Below, piece by piece: positions 40,960 through 49,025 of a stretch of 64,000 nt of DNA (its first letter is position 1; every line of letters starts with the position of its first letter). The stretch is from positions 1 to 64,000 of the forward strand of contig JAFZSR010000065.1 of NCBI GenBank assembly GCA_017619275.1, written 5' to 3'. The stretch is from Prevotella sp. (GTDB lineage Bacteria; Bacteroidota; Bacteroidia; Bacteroidales; Bacteroidaceae). The translations under genes were made by a program, and so were the position numbers. The notes under the pieces are model-generated. The model had not been told where the DNA came from and did no database searches. It saw only the letters and a list, made by a program, of their open reading frames with translations.

Positions 40960-42534
40960 TTATCCCTCCCACTTCTCAATGCAGCACTGGTGCGTCTTTG
41001 CTTCTTTGTCGTAGTTGATGCCCACAAGGAGGATATTGCTGGAATACTCGGCCAGTTTGGCAGGATAATCACGATGTTTGATTTGTGCGATGGCAGCATC
41101 GGCTTTGCTGTTGTATTTCAGTTCGACGACGATGGCGGGCGAGTTGACGTTGCGGCGGGGAATGAGCACCAGGTCGGCCACCCCCTTGCCCGATGGGAAC
41201 TCTCTGTGGAAGATATAGTCGTTGTGGGCATAGTAGAAGGCCAGGCTGAGCACGCAGGCCAGCGAGTTCTCGTTGTTATAGCTCAGGATGCTGGTGTGCT
41301 CGTCGTGGGCGGCTTCTATGCCTTTGGCCACGGCATCCGCATTGCCGCTAAGGGTGGCTTGCAATAGTTGCTTCGATTCGTCGATGGCACTGACGACGTG
41401 CTTCCAATTGGTGGTCTTGATGGCGTTCACCATCTCTCCAGCCACCTCCTTGTTGGGGATGTAGCATTCGCTCTCGTTCCAATCGTAGGCCAGATAGCCC
41501 AAATGGATGAGTACTGTGAGCACATCGTCTTTGGTTCTGACTATCGACACGTCGTTTTGGAAACCAGTAGGGTCGACACTGCAGCGTCCGCCCGCCAGCA
41601 TGCCGATGATGTCGTCTTTCAGCCCTTCGTAGTTCATCTGAATATAAGTGGCCACGGCATCGTAGGCACCTGTGTTGGCCCAATAGCTGCGACAGCGGCT
41701 CGCGTCAATGGCTTGCATCACCGAGTTGGGGTTGAACATCGAAGGCTCGTCGCCAATCTGGTAGCCGTCGTACCATTTCTCCAATTCACCGAAGTTCATG
41801 CCATGCCTGTCTGCCAGTTCTTGCACCTCTTTTCGGGTGAAGCCAAAATAGCGTGCCATCTTGCGAGGGTCAACCATGGAATACTCCACGAAGTTGTTCA
41901 GGGCCGACTCTGTCTTATATTTCTTCACAGGCAGGATGCCAGTCATATAGACTCCTGCGAACACACGGTAGGCATTCACCCCCTTGAACAGGCGGCGCAG
42001 CCAGCTCACATAATTGTCCATCGCTTTTGTCCCTGACGGGAATTCGCGGCAAATGGCATCCCACTCATCGATGATGAAGAAGAACTGGTGACCCGTGGCC
42101 TCGGCAATCTTGACAAGGCAACCCATCAGGTCGTCAGCCTCCCTCACTTCCACGTCGGGGTATTCCTTCAGGACATCTGTCCGTAGTTCCGTGTCAATTA
42201 GGTCGACAATGCCTTCGTGTCTGAAGCGTGCAACAAATTCTGTCATGTCAAGATAGATGACGGCATATTTGTTGAGGTTTTCTTCAAAAGAGGGGTGGCT
42301 GGTGATGCTGAGACCTTGGAACAGCTGTCGCGAATCGCAAGAATGGTCGTAATAGGCACAGAGCATCTTGGCGGCCATCGACTTGCCAAAGCGGCGGCAG
42401 CGCGACACACAACTGAAGCGTTGCTCCGTGTGCAGTGTGCTGTTCACAATGGCTATCAACTCCGATTTGTCAACATATTCGCTCCTTCGCGCCGAGGCGA
42501 AACCTGCATTGCCGATGTTGATATAAGTTCCCAT
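40960..42534 (-). CDS. AAA-ATPase-like/PD-(D/E)XK nuclease-domain protein
   Basis: This 524-residue protein belongs to a family greatly expanded in Bacteroidetes. The N-terminal part resembles AAA-ATPase_like: YVDKSELIAIVNSTLHTEQR, then the P-loop FSCVSRCRRFGKSMAAKMLC (family form RPRRFGKS) and Walker B FFFIIDEWDAICREF. A PD-(D/E)XK-like domain closes the protein, with GKGVADLVLIPRRNVNSPAI and VVELKYNSKADAAIAQI. Function is unknown; links to mobile or toxic activity have been suggested for the family but not shown. It sits in the middle of a glycan cluster with its own mirror-image promoter and is probably an independent insertion. Confidence 0.9.
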   Translation of the reverse strand: MGTYINIGNAGFASARRSEYVDKSELIAIVNSTLHTEQRFSCVSRCRRFGKSMAAKMLCAYYDHSCDSRQLFQGLSITSHPSFEENLNKYAVIYLDMTEFVARFRHEGIVDLIDTELRTDVLKEYPDVEVREADDLMGCLVKIAEATGHQFFFIIDEWDAICREFPSGTKAMDNYVSWLRRLFKGVNAYRVFAGVYMTGILPVKKYKTESALNNFVEYSMVDPRKMARYFGFTRKEVQELADRHGMNFGELEKWYDGYQIGDEPSMFNPNSVMQAIDASRCRSYWANTGAYDAVATYIQMNYEGLKDDIIGMLAGGRCSVDPTGFQNDVSIVRTKDDVLTVLIHLGYLAYDWNESECYIPNKEVAGEMVNAIKTTNWKHVVSAIDESKQLLQATLSGNADAVAKGIEAAHDEHTSILSYNNENSLACVLSLAFYYAHNDYIFHREFPSGKGVADLVLIPRRNVNSPAIVVELKYNSKADAAIAQIKHRDYPAKLAEYSSNILLVGINYDKEAKTHQCCIEKWEG

Positions 42535-42538
42535 GACA

Positions 42539-42611
42539 CCTATTTTTCTGCAAAAATAATTAGAATTGTTGGATTATCCAAATTATTTTCCTATTTTTGC
42601 AGAAAAATAGG
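42539..42611. promoter_or_regulatory. Perfect mirror-image divergent promoter
   Basis: A perfect 20-bp inverted repeat (CCTATTTTTCTGCAAAAATA at 42539-42558 and its complement at 42592-42611) encloses a 33-base A+T-rich centre. Each arm carries a -7 box TATTTTTG, one for the AAA-ATPase-like gene (start 42534) and one for the GT2 gene (start 42618). This is the clearest of several symmetric promoter pairs in the window. Confidence 0.7.
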
Positions 42612-42617
42612 TGGATT

Positions 42618-43475
42618 ATGCCATACTGGTACGACAAATATCTAAGCGTCTATGGGAAGCCATTCAGCGAGGTGCCTCAGCAGATTATCGAGGAGACGCG
42701 CGCTGGGTTGGCGCGGTTGCAGAGCCCTGAGCCGCTGGCCTCAATCGTGGTCATTGCCTACAACGAGGAGCGCCACCTGCAGGCCTGCCTCTGGGCTTTG
42801 AGCGAGATACAGTGCAAATATCCTGTGGAAATCATCGGCGTGGACAACGACTCTACCGATTGCACGGCCGAAATTTACCGTCAGTCGGGCATCCCCTATT
42901 TCACGGAATACCAGCACTCTTGTGGCTATGCCCGTCGCTGCGGTTTGGAGCATGCGCGGGGGCGTTTCTACTTCGATGTGGACAGCGACACCCTCTATCC
43001 GCCCCACTACTATGAGGTGATGCTCGACCACCTGCTGCAACCAGGCGTCAGCTGCGCCTCGGCGCGCTATGGCTTCATCCCCGACGCGCAACACTCACGT
43101 CTCAGCCTGTGCCTGTTTGAAATGGCTCGCGACCTGTTTCTGTGGATTCAGCATTTCAAGCGACCGGAATTGAGTGTGCGCGGATTGGTCTTTGCCTATA
43201 ACGCCGACTACGGGCGACAGGAGCCTTACCGTGTGGACATCATCCGCGGCGAGGACGGTTCCATGGCGCTGGCGCTGAAGAAGTACGGGAAAATCAAGTT
43301 CGTGCGCGACAGCCGTTGCAAAGCCATCACCGGCTATGGCACCATTGGCCATCAGTCGATATGGCGTAGCTTCATCGACCATGCTAAGGTGCAGCTGAAG
43401 GGCATCACCCGCATCTTCCATAAGACCGACCACTACGAGGACGCCGAGGACAACTTGGTGAAAAATAAGGAATGA
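42618..43475 (+). CDS. Family 2 glycosyltransferase
   Basis: This is a 285-residue GT-A fold enzyme: SIVVIAYNEERHLQACLWAL, VEIIGVDNDSTDCTAEIYRQ, HSCGYARRCGLEHARGRFYF and the DxD-type DVDSDTLYPPHY. The later part has VDIIRGEDGSMALALKKYGK. The start at 42618 (MPYWYDKYLSVYGKP) follows the promoter; the earlier in-frame TTG lies inside the promoter arm. It is a single-gene unit that converges on the GT4 gene at 43562, with one copy of the TCTCGTACGAGA repeat in between. Confidence 0.9.
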   Translation: MPYWYDKYLSVYGKPFSEVPQQIIEETRAGLARLQSPEPLASIVVIAYNEERHLQACLWALSEIQCKYPVEIIGVDNDSTDCTAEIYRQSGIPYFTEYQHSCGYARRCGLEHARGRFYFDVDSDTLYPPHYYEVMLDHLLQPGVSCASARYGFIPDAQHSRLSLCLFEMARDLFLWIQHFKRPELSVRGLVFAYNADYGRQEPYRVDIIRGEDGSMALALKKYGKIKFVRDSRCKAITGYGTIGHQSIWRSFIDHAKVQLKGITRIFHKTDHYEDAEDNLVKNKE

Positions 43476-43495
43476 AAAACGCGGTAACGCCTTCA

Positions 43496-43564
43496 GAAAT
43501 TTCGGTAACGACTTTTTTCAAAAAGTGAACGACTTTTGAAAAAATCTCGTACGAGATTTTTTTA
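43496..43564. repeat. Second dispersed repeat family, copy 3
   Basis: TTTCGGTAACGACTTTTTTC ... AAAAAATCTCGTACGAGATTTTTT, with a perfect palindrome of at least 24 bp. The end of the repeat overlaps the stop codon (TAA) of the minus-strand GT4 gene. It lies between two convergent genes and suits a bidirectional terminator. Confidence 0.8.
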
Positions 43565-44740
43565 GGCCTCCAGCGCTTCAAAAAATTGACGGGCGAAAGT
43601 ATCTTTGTCGAAGAGCTGAGAACGCTGTAAAGCGGCCTCTGCCATCTGCTTGCGCTTTTCTGGATGGTGGTAGAGGTCGAGGATGGCGGCGGCGAGTTTG
43701 TTGGCGAGTTGTTCGTCGGCTGTGAGCAGGATGCCGCAGTCGGAAGTGACCGTTTCGGGTATGCCGCCCTGCATAGTGGTAATGACCGGCAAACCACAGG
43801 CCATCGATTCAATACAGGTCAAACCGAGCGGCTCCTCCCATGTGGAGGGTAGGGCGGCAATGTCTGCCATGCGCAGATAGCTTGGCATGCGGGAATAGGG
43901 GATGAAGCCTGTGAAGACAATGCGGTCCTGTAGTGGGGCCGCTTTTTCTTTTAGCGTCCTGGTGAAATCATCTTCACCCTGGGCGTTGCCATAGAAAGAG
44001 CTGCCTATGACCAGCAGTTTGATATGAGTATGCGCTTGCAGCAGGTTCATAGCCTCCACCAATTCCAAGACTCCTTTTTCCTTATTTACTCTTCCGCTGA
44101 AGACCACGACAAAGTCGTCGTCGCTGAATCCTAATGCTTGTCTGTCGATGGCGCTGCTTTGTGTGAAGGCTGTCAGGTTGATGCCATTGAGAACGGTCTT
44201 GGTTTTATGGTCATCATCCTTAATGGTCTGCACCTTCGATTTGATGAAGTCGGAAATGGTGATAATGCGTGCAGAGGCATCATAAATGTCGGAGGCTTGC
44301 CTGGTCTTGCTGTTTAGTAGGTCGTTGTGCAGGTGAACGACCATCTTGGCAGTTGTGTTGTCTTTTAGCTTGAGGGCATAGCCGGGGCGGTTTTCCAGGA
44401 TGATGAGGTCGTAATGCTGTCGTCTGATATGCTTCAGCGCCTGATGGAAGAAATATTCAATGACGTAGTGGTAGTACTCTTCTCCTCCGTGCGTCTTTAG
44501 GTAAATCTTTTTCTGGAGTTTCGCCCACCAACCGTTGACCTTGAAATAGCGATAGTGATTGACGCTTGACTTCATGGCAGGGTGCTTCTGCACGTCGGGA
44601 TGCCACACGCTGTAGACGGTGATGTCGTGCAGTTGGTGCCGGTCGTTGTAATCCAGGTAGAAATCCACCAGGTTTTCCACCGCCCCTCCTTGTACGGCGG
44701 GAACGGGCAGGATGCCGGATGTGAGGATGGCTATCTTCAT
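43562..44740 (-). CDS. Family 4 glycosyltransferase (GT-B)
   Basis: This is a 392-residue enzyme beginning MKIAILTSGILPVPAVQGGA. The donor lobe contains VVVFSGRVNKEKGVLELVEA, IVFTGFIPYSRMPSYLRMAD, AALPSTWEEPLGLTCIESMA (EX7E) and GLPVITTMQGGIPETVTSDC. It probably adds a hexose to a surface polysaccharide unit. Its stop codon lies in the last bases of a dispersed palindromic repeat. The fucosyltransferase-like gene upstream ends 3 bases away, so both are in one minus-strand operon. Confidence 0.92.
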   Translation of the reverse strand: MKIAILTSGILPVPAVQGGAVENLVDFYLDYNDRHQLHDITVYSVWHPDVQKHPAMKSSVNHYRYFKVNGWWAKLQKKIYLKTHGGEEYYHYVIEYFFHQALKHIRRQHYDLIILENRPGYALKLKDNTTAKMVVHLHNDLLNSKTRQASDIYDASARIITISDFIKSKVQTIKDDDHKTKTVLNGINLTAFTQSSAIDRQALGFSDDDFVVVFSGRVNKEKGVLELVEAMNLLQAHTHIKLLVIGSSFYGNAQGEDDFTRTLKEKAAPLQDRIVFTGFIPYSRMPSYLRMADIAALPSTWEEPLGLTCIESMACGLPVITTMQGGIPETVTSDCGILLTADEQLANKLAAAILDLYHHPEKRKQMAEAALQRSQLFDKDTFARQFFEALEA

Positions 44741-44743
44741 GCG

Positions 44744-45580
44744 CTACCAATCATAAATTTCCTTGCCATTCTCGAAATGAAAGAAATCGACAATCTTGGA
44801 AAAACTGTCGGCTGTGAACTGCTGGTCTTTCGATTCCAGGAAACAGAGGGGCACTTCGCCGATAAACGATGCCCAGCGAGAATAACTGCTAAATGGTCCG
44901 ATGATGCGGTCGCAGAGACTCAGTGTGTAGAGGTCGAGGATGGCGCCCGAGGGTTCATTGCCGAATCGGCGACAGCGGCAACCGTCAAACAGGTCAAGGT
45001 CGAAGTTTTCGTTTGAGCTGATGAAGAAACTCACCGTCTGGTCTTGATAAAGTTCCTTCACTCGGAGCATAAATTGATGGTATTCTTCCAGTTCAAAGAA
45101 GAAACGACCGTCGTTCCAGGTGGCATAGTCGCCTCGGCGGATATGCACGCCCACCACCATGTCGGATTCCTTTTTCAGTTCGGCCACCATGGCTTCTGCC
45201 TTCTGCATGATGGCGTCGCTGGGGCGGAAGATGCGCTTCAGTTCGGGTAGTGTCTGGCGCAGGTAGCGTGTGTCGGTGCGTGTTTGCCAGCCTTTGGTGA
45301 ATCCCAGGAACTTGAACACCTTGTCCCACGTCTTGTTATGGGTCACCTTCCACGTCAGCCCCTTGTAGTTGTTCCAGCCGTTGCCGCGTTCCAAGTACCA
45401 CTTGTGGTAGAGCGGGAAATAGATGAACTTGCAGTGCAGCAGGTTGGGGAAATCCTCAATCGTCCAGTCGAAGAAGATTATCACCATCCTCTTCTTCTCG
45501 GCTATGCATCGAGCCACGCTGGTGACGTAGGTCCACAGTCGGTTGCACGTTTGCCCAGGGGCGTCGCAGATTACTCTCAT
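44744..45580 (-). CDS. Fucosyltransferase-like (HxRRGD-type GT-B) enzyme
   Basis: This 278-residue protein carries the fucosyltransferase superfamily motif I as VVGVHIRRGDYATWNDGRFF near residue 145. It ends in a GT11-like C-terminal region with YTLSLCDRIIGPFSSYSRWA, in which the SxxS/W segment matches later motifs of alpha-1,2-fucosyltransferases. The N-terminus DAPGQTCNRLWTY is a variant of the usual GGLGNQLF start. It probably uses GDP-fucose or a related donor in surface glycan synthesis. A minus-strand -7 box lies at 45605-45612. It precedes the GT4 gene by 3 bases in an operon. Confidence 0.78.
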   Translation of the reverse strand: MRVICDAPGQTCNRLWTYVTSVARCIAEKKRMVIIFFDWTIEDFPNLLHCKFIYFPLYHKWYLERGNGWNNYKGLTWKVTHNKTWDKVFKFLGFTKGWQTRTDTRYLRQTLPELKRIFRPSDAIMQKAEAMVAELKKESDMVVGVHIRRGDYATWNDGRFFFELEEYHQFMLRVKELYQDQTVSFFISSNENFDLDLFDGCRCRRFGNEPSGAILDLYTLSLCDRIIGPFSSYSRWASFIGEVPLCFLESKDQQFTADSFSKIVDFFHFENGKEIYDW

Positions 45581-45604
45581 GTGGTCGTTGGCTGTTAGGG
45601 GCTA

Positions 45605-45612
45605 CAAAGGTA
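45605..45612 (-). promoter_or_regulatory. -7 box of the fucosyltransferase-like operon
   Basis: TACCTTTG on the minus strand lies about 24 bases before the ATG at 45580. Confidence 0.55.
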
Positions 45613-45691
45613 GGCATTTTCTTTGAATTGTCATTTAAAACGGGGAAATAATTTGGCAGATTCGTTTTTTTTTCAGAACTTTGCAAAAAAT

Positions 45692-45755
45692 ATTGTCCAC
45701 AGAGTCCACAGAATTCACAGAATGATTCTGAGTCTTCCGTGTCTTCTGTGGACGA
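45692..45755. repeat. 9-bp period CCACAGA repeat with inverted partner
   Basis: CCACAGAGT, CCACAGAAT and TCACAGAAT form a 9-bp tandem array. GTCCACAGA near the left end is complementary to TCTGTGGAC at the right end, so the segment may fold. It lies directly before the GtrB-like gene. Confidence 0.55.
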
Positions 45756-45758
45756 AGA

Positions 45759-46721
45759 ATGGTGATGATGGAATTGAAAAAGAAACTGGTGTCCATTCTC
45801 GTACCCTGCTTTAACGAGGAGCTGTCGCTGCCCCGTTTCTACGAGGAGGTGTGCAAGGTTGTTGACGCGATTGGGCAGTACAATTTCGAGTTGTTTTTTG
45901 TCAATGACGGCAGCACGGACAACACCCTCGCGGTGATGGAAAGCCTCTACGCGAACGACAAGCGGGTGTCGTATGTCAACCTTTCGCGCAACTTTGGCAA
46001 GGAGAATGCGATGCTGGCTGGCTTCGACCATCTGCGGGGCGACTGCATGATCATCATGGACGCCGACCTGCAGGACCCACCCTCGCTGATTCCCCAGATG
46101 CTGGACTACTGGGAGCAGGGCTACGCCGACGTCTACGCCCGGCGCGCCAGTCGCGGCAAGGAGAGCTGGTTGCGAAAGAAGCTCTCGCTGCTTTTCTATA
46201 AAATCCTTGACCACAGCACGCGTTTTGAAGTCTTGAAGAATGTGGGCGACTTCCGTCTGCTCGACCGTAAGTGTATTGAGGCCCTGCGACAGATGCGCGA
46301 GACGGAGCGCTATACCAAGGGCATGTTCTGCTGGATTGGCTACCAGAAGAAGGAAATCGTGTTCGACCGTGGCGACCGTGTGGCTGGCCAGAGCAACTGG
46401 GGTTTCCGGTCGCTGCTGAACCTGGCCATCGAGGGCATCACCTCGTTCACCACCGCTCCGTTGCGCATAGCCAGCATCATGGGCTTCATCATCGCCTTCG
46501 TGGCCTTTGGCTTCCTGTTGTTCTATCTCACTAAGACCATCCTCTTCGGCGACCCTGTCCAGGGCTTCCCCACGCTGGTGACGCTCATCCTCTTCCTGGG
46601 CGGCGTGCAACTGCTGTGCCTTGGCATCATGGGCGAATATGTGGGGCGCATCTTCAACGAGACGAAGCGGCGCCCGCCCTATTTGGTTGACGACTATAAG
46701 CGAGGTGATGGAGTCAGGTAA
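45759..46721 (+). CDS. GtrB/DPM1-like family 2 glycosyltransferase
   Basis: This 320-residue protein has the GT2 domain KLVSILVPCFNEELSLPRFY, LFFVNDGSTDNTLAVMESLY, FGKENAMLAGFDHLRGDCMI and the DxD motif in IIMDADLQDPPSLI. Two C-terminal helices follow (IASIMGFIIAFVAFGFLLFY and LVTLILFLGGVQLLCLGIMG) and then the typical EYVGRIFNETKRRPPYLV tail. Such enzymes charge undecaprenyl phosphate with a sugar, which is then used by periplasmic GT-C enzymes. The next gene, a large polytopic protein, overlaps its end and could be such a GT-C partner. The start may be 45759 or the nearby ATG at 45768. Confidence 0.9.
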   Translation: MVMMELKKKLVSILVPCFNEELSLPRFYEEVCKVVDAIGQYNFELFFVNDGSTDNTLAVMESLYANDKRVSYVNLSRNFGKENAMLAGFDHLRGDCMIIMDADLQDPPSLIPQMLDYWEQGYADVYARRASRGKESWLRKKLSLLFYKILDHSTRFEVLKNVGDFRLLDRKCIEALRQMRETERYTKGMFCWIGYQKKEIVFDRGDRVAGQSNWGFRSLLNLAIEGITSFTTAPLRIASIMGFIIAFVAFGFLLFYLTKTILFGDPVQGFPTLVTLILFLGGVQLLCLGIMGEYVGRIFNETKRRPPYLVDDYKRGDGVR

Positions 46722-48030
46722 GGTGCGTGAGGAGAGAATGACGCGGATGAAGACGACTGAGAAATGGCTGATGGCGGCTCTGTTGCTGCTGATGGTTGTC
46801 GCCTTCTATTTGATGTGCGCCAGCAATCCGCTGCGGTGGGACGACCTGATGTATCAGTATGTTTGGTACGACCATAAGGTGCCGGAGCTGCTGCACCCCG
46901 TCGACCTCGACAACCGTGTGGATGATGTCGACGAGGCTTTCCTTTCGCAATGCCATCACTATACGGTGATGAACGGCCGCTTCATCGTCCATTTCATTAC
47001 GCAGTGCTTCTGCGGTTTCATCGGCAAAGGACCGTTCAATGCGGTGAACGCCCTGGTGTACCTCGCTTTCCTCGTTTTGGGACTGCGGTTTGTGGGGGCG
47101 AAATCGCTTGGCAAAGTGGCATTTGTCTTGGCCGGCCTCTGGCTGTTGCCGCCTGTGCAGTGGATTCTCTCTTTCGATGTGGTTTTTCCCATCAATTATC
47201 TTTGGAGCGCGGTGGCATGCCTGGCTTTTGTGTTGCTCTTCCACAAAATGTCGTTGCGAGGGCTGCCATCGTGGTGGCAGAACGCTCTGCTGGTGTTCTT
47301 TGGCGTGCTGTGCGGCAACTTCCACGAGGGCTATTCGTTGCTCGTCTCTGGAGCATTGTTCTTTTATGCTTTGTTCCATTTCAAGAAGCTGAACGCCAGC
47401 CAGTGGTGTTTGATTATGGGTATGTGGATAGGCACGCTGACGGTCATCGGTTCGCCAGGAATCTGGAACCGGGCGGCGGGTGCCTCGGCCGAAACGCTTC
47501 AAGAGACGCTGGCCAGGAAGCTCGACATCCTGCGCTATTCCAAAAGGCTGTATCTGCTCATCGCCTTGTTGGCGGTCGGCTATTTCGTGTTGGGGCGAAA
47601 GCAAATCAAAAAGTTCTTCGTTGAGAACCAGATTGCGTTCATGGTTGTCGTGCTGGGATTCCTTCTCCTCTTCATGCTGCCCTATTACAGCCAGCGCATG
47701 GGCTTCCCTATGGAGCTGTTTGCCGTGTTGCTCTCACTGAAACTATTGCTGCGCTTCCCCATAAAAACGGCGGTGGCCAAGCCGATTGTCGCGGCGATGG
47801 TGCTATTGATGGTGGCTCACGCAGTAACGACCGTGATTTATGCGCAGAAAGTGGGAGAAGAATACGCGGGGATGTTGGAAGAGTATCAGTCCTCGCCCGA
47901 TGGCGTGGCGCATCGTTTCTCGTTTGAGGTTCCCAAGCCCGTTGCCTCATACGTCTATCGCCTGGGCGAAGACTCGGAGGTGGGGCTGGTATCTTTCACA
48001 ATGAAAAAAGAAATGATTGTAAAACCTTAA
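46708..48030 (+). CDS. Polytopic membrane protein, possible GT-C type transferase (DUF6056-like)
   Basis: This is a 440-residue protein with about ten helices. After the first helix comes a periplasmic loop with acidic residues (RWDDLMYQYVWYDHKVPELL) and NGRFIVHFITQCF, a layout seen in GtrII/DUF6056-type sugar transferases. The preceding gene encodes the GtrB-like enzyme that would make the lipid-phosphate sugar donor, and the two overlap by 14 bases. Transfer of a side-chain sugar to a surface glycan in the periplasm is therefore likely but inferred. The start at 46708 is the first Met after the frame leaves its neighbour; 46738 or 46747 are alternatives. Confidence 0.7.
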   Translation: MESGKVREERMTRMKTTEKWLMAALLLLMVVAFYLMCASNPLRWDDLMYQYVWYDHKVPELLHPVDLDNRVDDVDEAFLSQCHHYTVMNGRFIVHFITQCFCGFIGKGPFNAVNALVYLAFLVLGLRFVGAKSLGKVAFVLAGLWLLPPVQWILSFDVVFPINYLWSAVACLAFVLLFHKMSLRGLPSWWQNALLVFFGVLCGNFHEGYSLLVSGALFFYALFHFKKLNASQWCLIMGMWIGTLTVIGSPGIWNRAAGASAETLQETLARKLDILRYSKRLYLLIALLAVGYFVLGRKQIKKFFVENQIAFMVVVLGFLLLFMLPYYSQRMGFPMELFAVLLSLKLLLRFPIKTAVAKPIVAAMVLLMVAHAVTTVIYAQKVGEEYAGMLEEYQSSPDGVAHRFSFEVPKPVASYVYRLGEDSEVGLVSFTMKKEMIVKP

Positions 48031-48045
48031 TGAAACAGCAGCACG

Positions 48046-49023
48046 ATGAAAGACAATAGCACGACGGTACGCATACCTTGGATTGACTGGATGAAGGTGC
48101 TTGCCATTTTGTCAATAGTTTGGGGGCACTTCTTCTCCACTTGCTATTTGTATTTGTACGTGTTCAGCGTTCAGGTGTTCTGTGTTATTTCCGGCTTTCT
48201 TTACAAGAAATCGCCCGACTGGAAGACTTTCCTCAAGAAAAACTTTTGGCAGCTGTTTGTGCCGACGCTCCTCTTGAGCGTGGCCCAGCATTTGGAGGCC
48301 TACCTGCGCTGCATGGCCCTGGGCGACCATTACGACATCTCTTGGCCGTGGTTCTTCAAGTGGTTGCTGCTGGGCAACGACTGGTGCATGGGGCCGTGCT
48401 GGTATTTCTACTCGCTCATCGTCATGCGGCTCATCATGCAGCTGCTGCCAGAGAAGCGGTGGGTGTATGCCCTGCTCTTCGTGGCTCTCTCCGCCGGAGC
48501 CATCTACCTGCATCATATCGACTATGAGGCCGCCAACGCCAACGTCAACGTGCTGGTGTGCATGCCCTTCTTCCTGATTGGCGTGTTCCTCAAACCCTTG
48601 AAGGCTGCCTTCAGTGGCTTGCACCATTATCTGCTGGAGACCGTGCTGCTGGTGGTGGCGCTGGCGCTGGTTTACGCCAGCGGAAAGCTGAACGGCTATC
48701 CGTGGATGTATCTCAATGGCTTTGGCAGTAACTTTGTGCTGTTCATCATGGGCGGAATGGCGGGCGCTGCGGCCCTCTACGTGGTGTCGCTCTGGCTCAG
48801 CCGACTGCCTTATCGCAGCATGGCGTTGACGCTGTCGAAGGGTTCCATCCTCATCATCGGCCTGCACATCATCATCGTGCGCCGCCTTGCCGAGCTGCCC
48901 GACCGCATGTGGATGGAAGACCTGCTCTTCTCCATCCTCATCATGCTCCTGTTCATCCCTATCATTCAGCTGGCCGAGCGCTTCTGCCCTCTGCTGCTGG
49001 GACGGTTGCCAGAGAAGAAGTGA
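48046..49023 (+). CDS. Acyltransferase family 3 membrane protein (second copy)
   Basis: This 325-residue polytopic protein begins IPWIDWMKVLAILSIVWGHF (shortened but typical acyltransferase-3 first helix with the catalytic His), then VFCVISGFLYKKSPDWKTFL. About ten helices follow. It should O-acylate a glycan outside or across the inner membrane. It is 15 bases after the DUF6056-like gene in an operon and converges with a third family member (49026-50159), separated by 2 bases. Confidence 0.85.
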   Translation: MKDNSTTVRIPWIDWMKVLAILSIVWGHFFSTCYLYLYVFSVQVFCVISGFLYKKSPDWKTFLKKNFWQLFVPTLLLSVAQHLEAYLRCMALGDHYDISWPWFFKWLLLGNDWCMGPCWYFYSLIVMRLIMQLLPEKRWVYALLFVALSAGAIYLHHIDYEAANANVNVLVCMPFFLIGVFLKPLKAAFSGLHHYLLETVLLVVALALVYASGKLNGYPWMYLNGFGSNFVLFIMGGMAGAAALYVVSLWLSRLPYRSMALTLSKGSILIIGLHIIIVRRLAELPDRMWMEDLLFSILIMLLFIPIIQLAERFCPLLLGRLPEKK

Positions 49024-49025
49024 CG

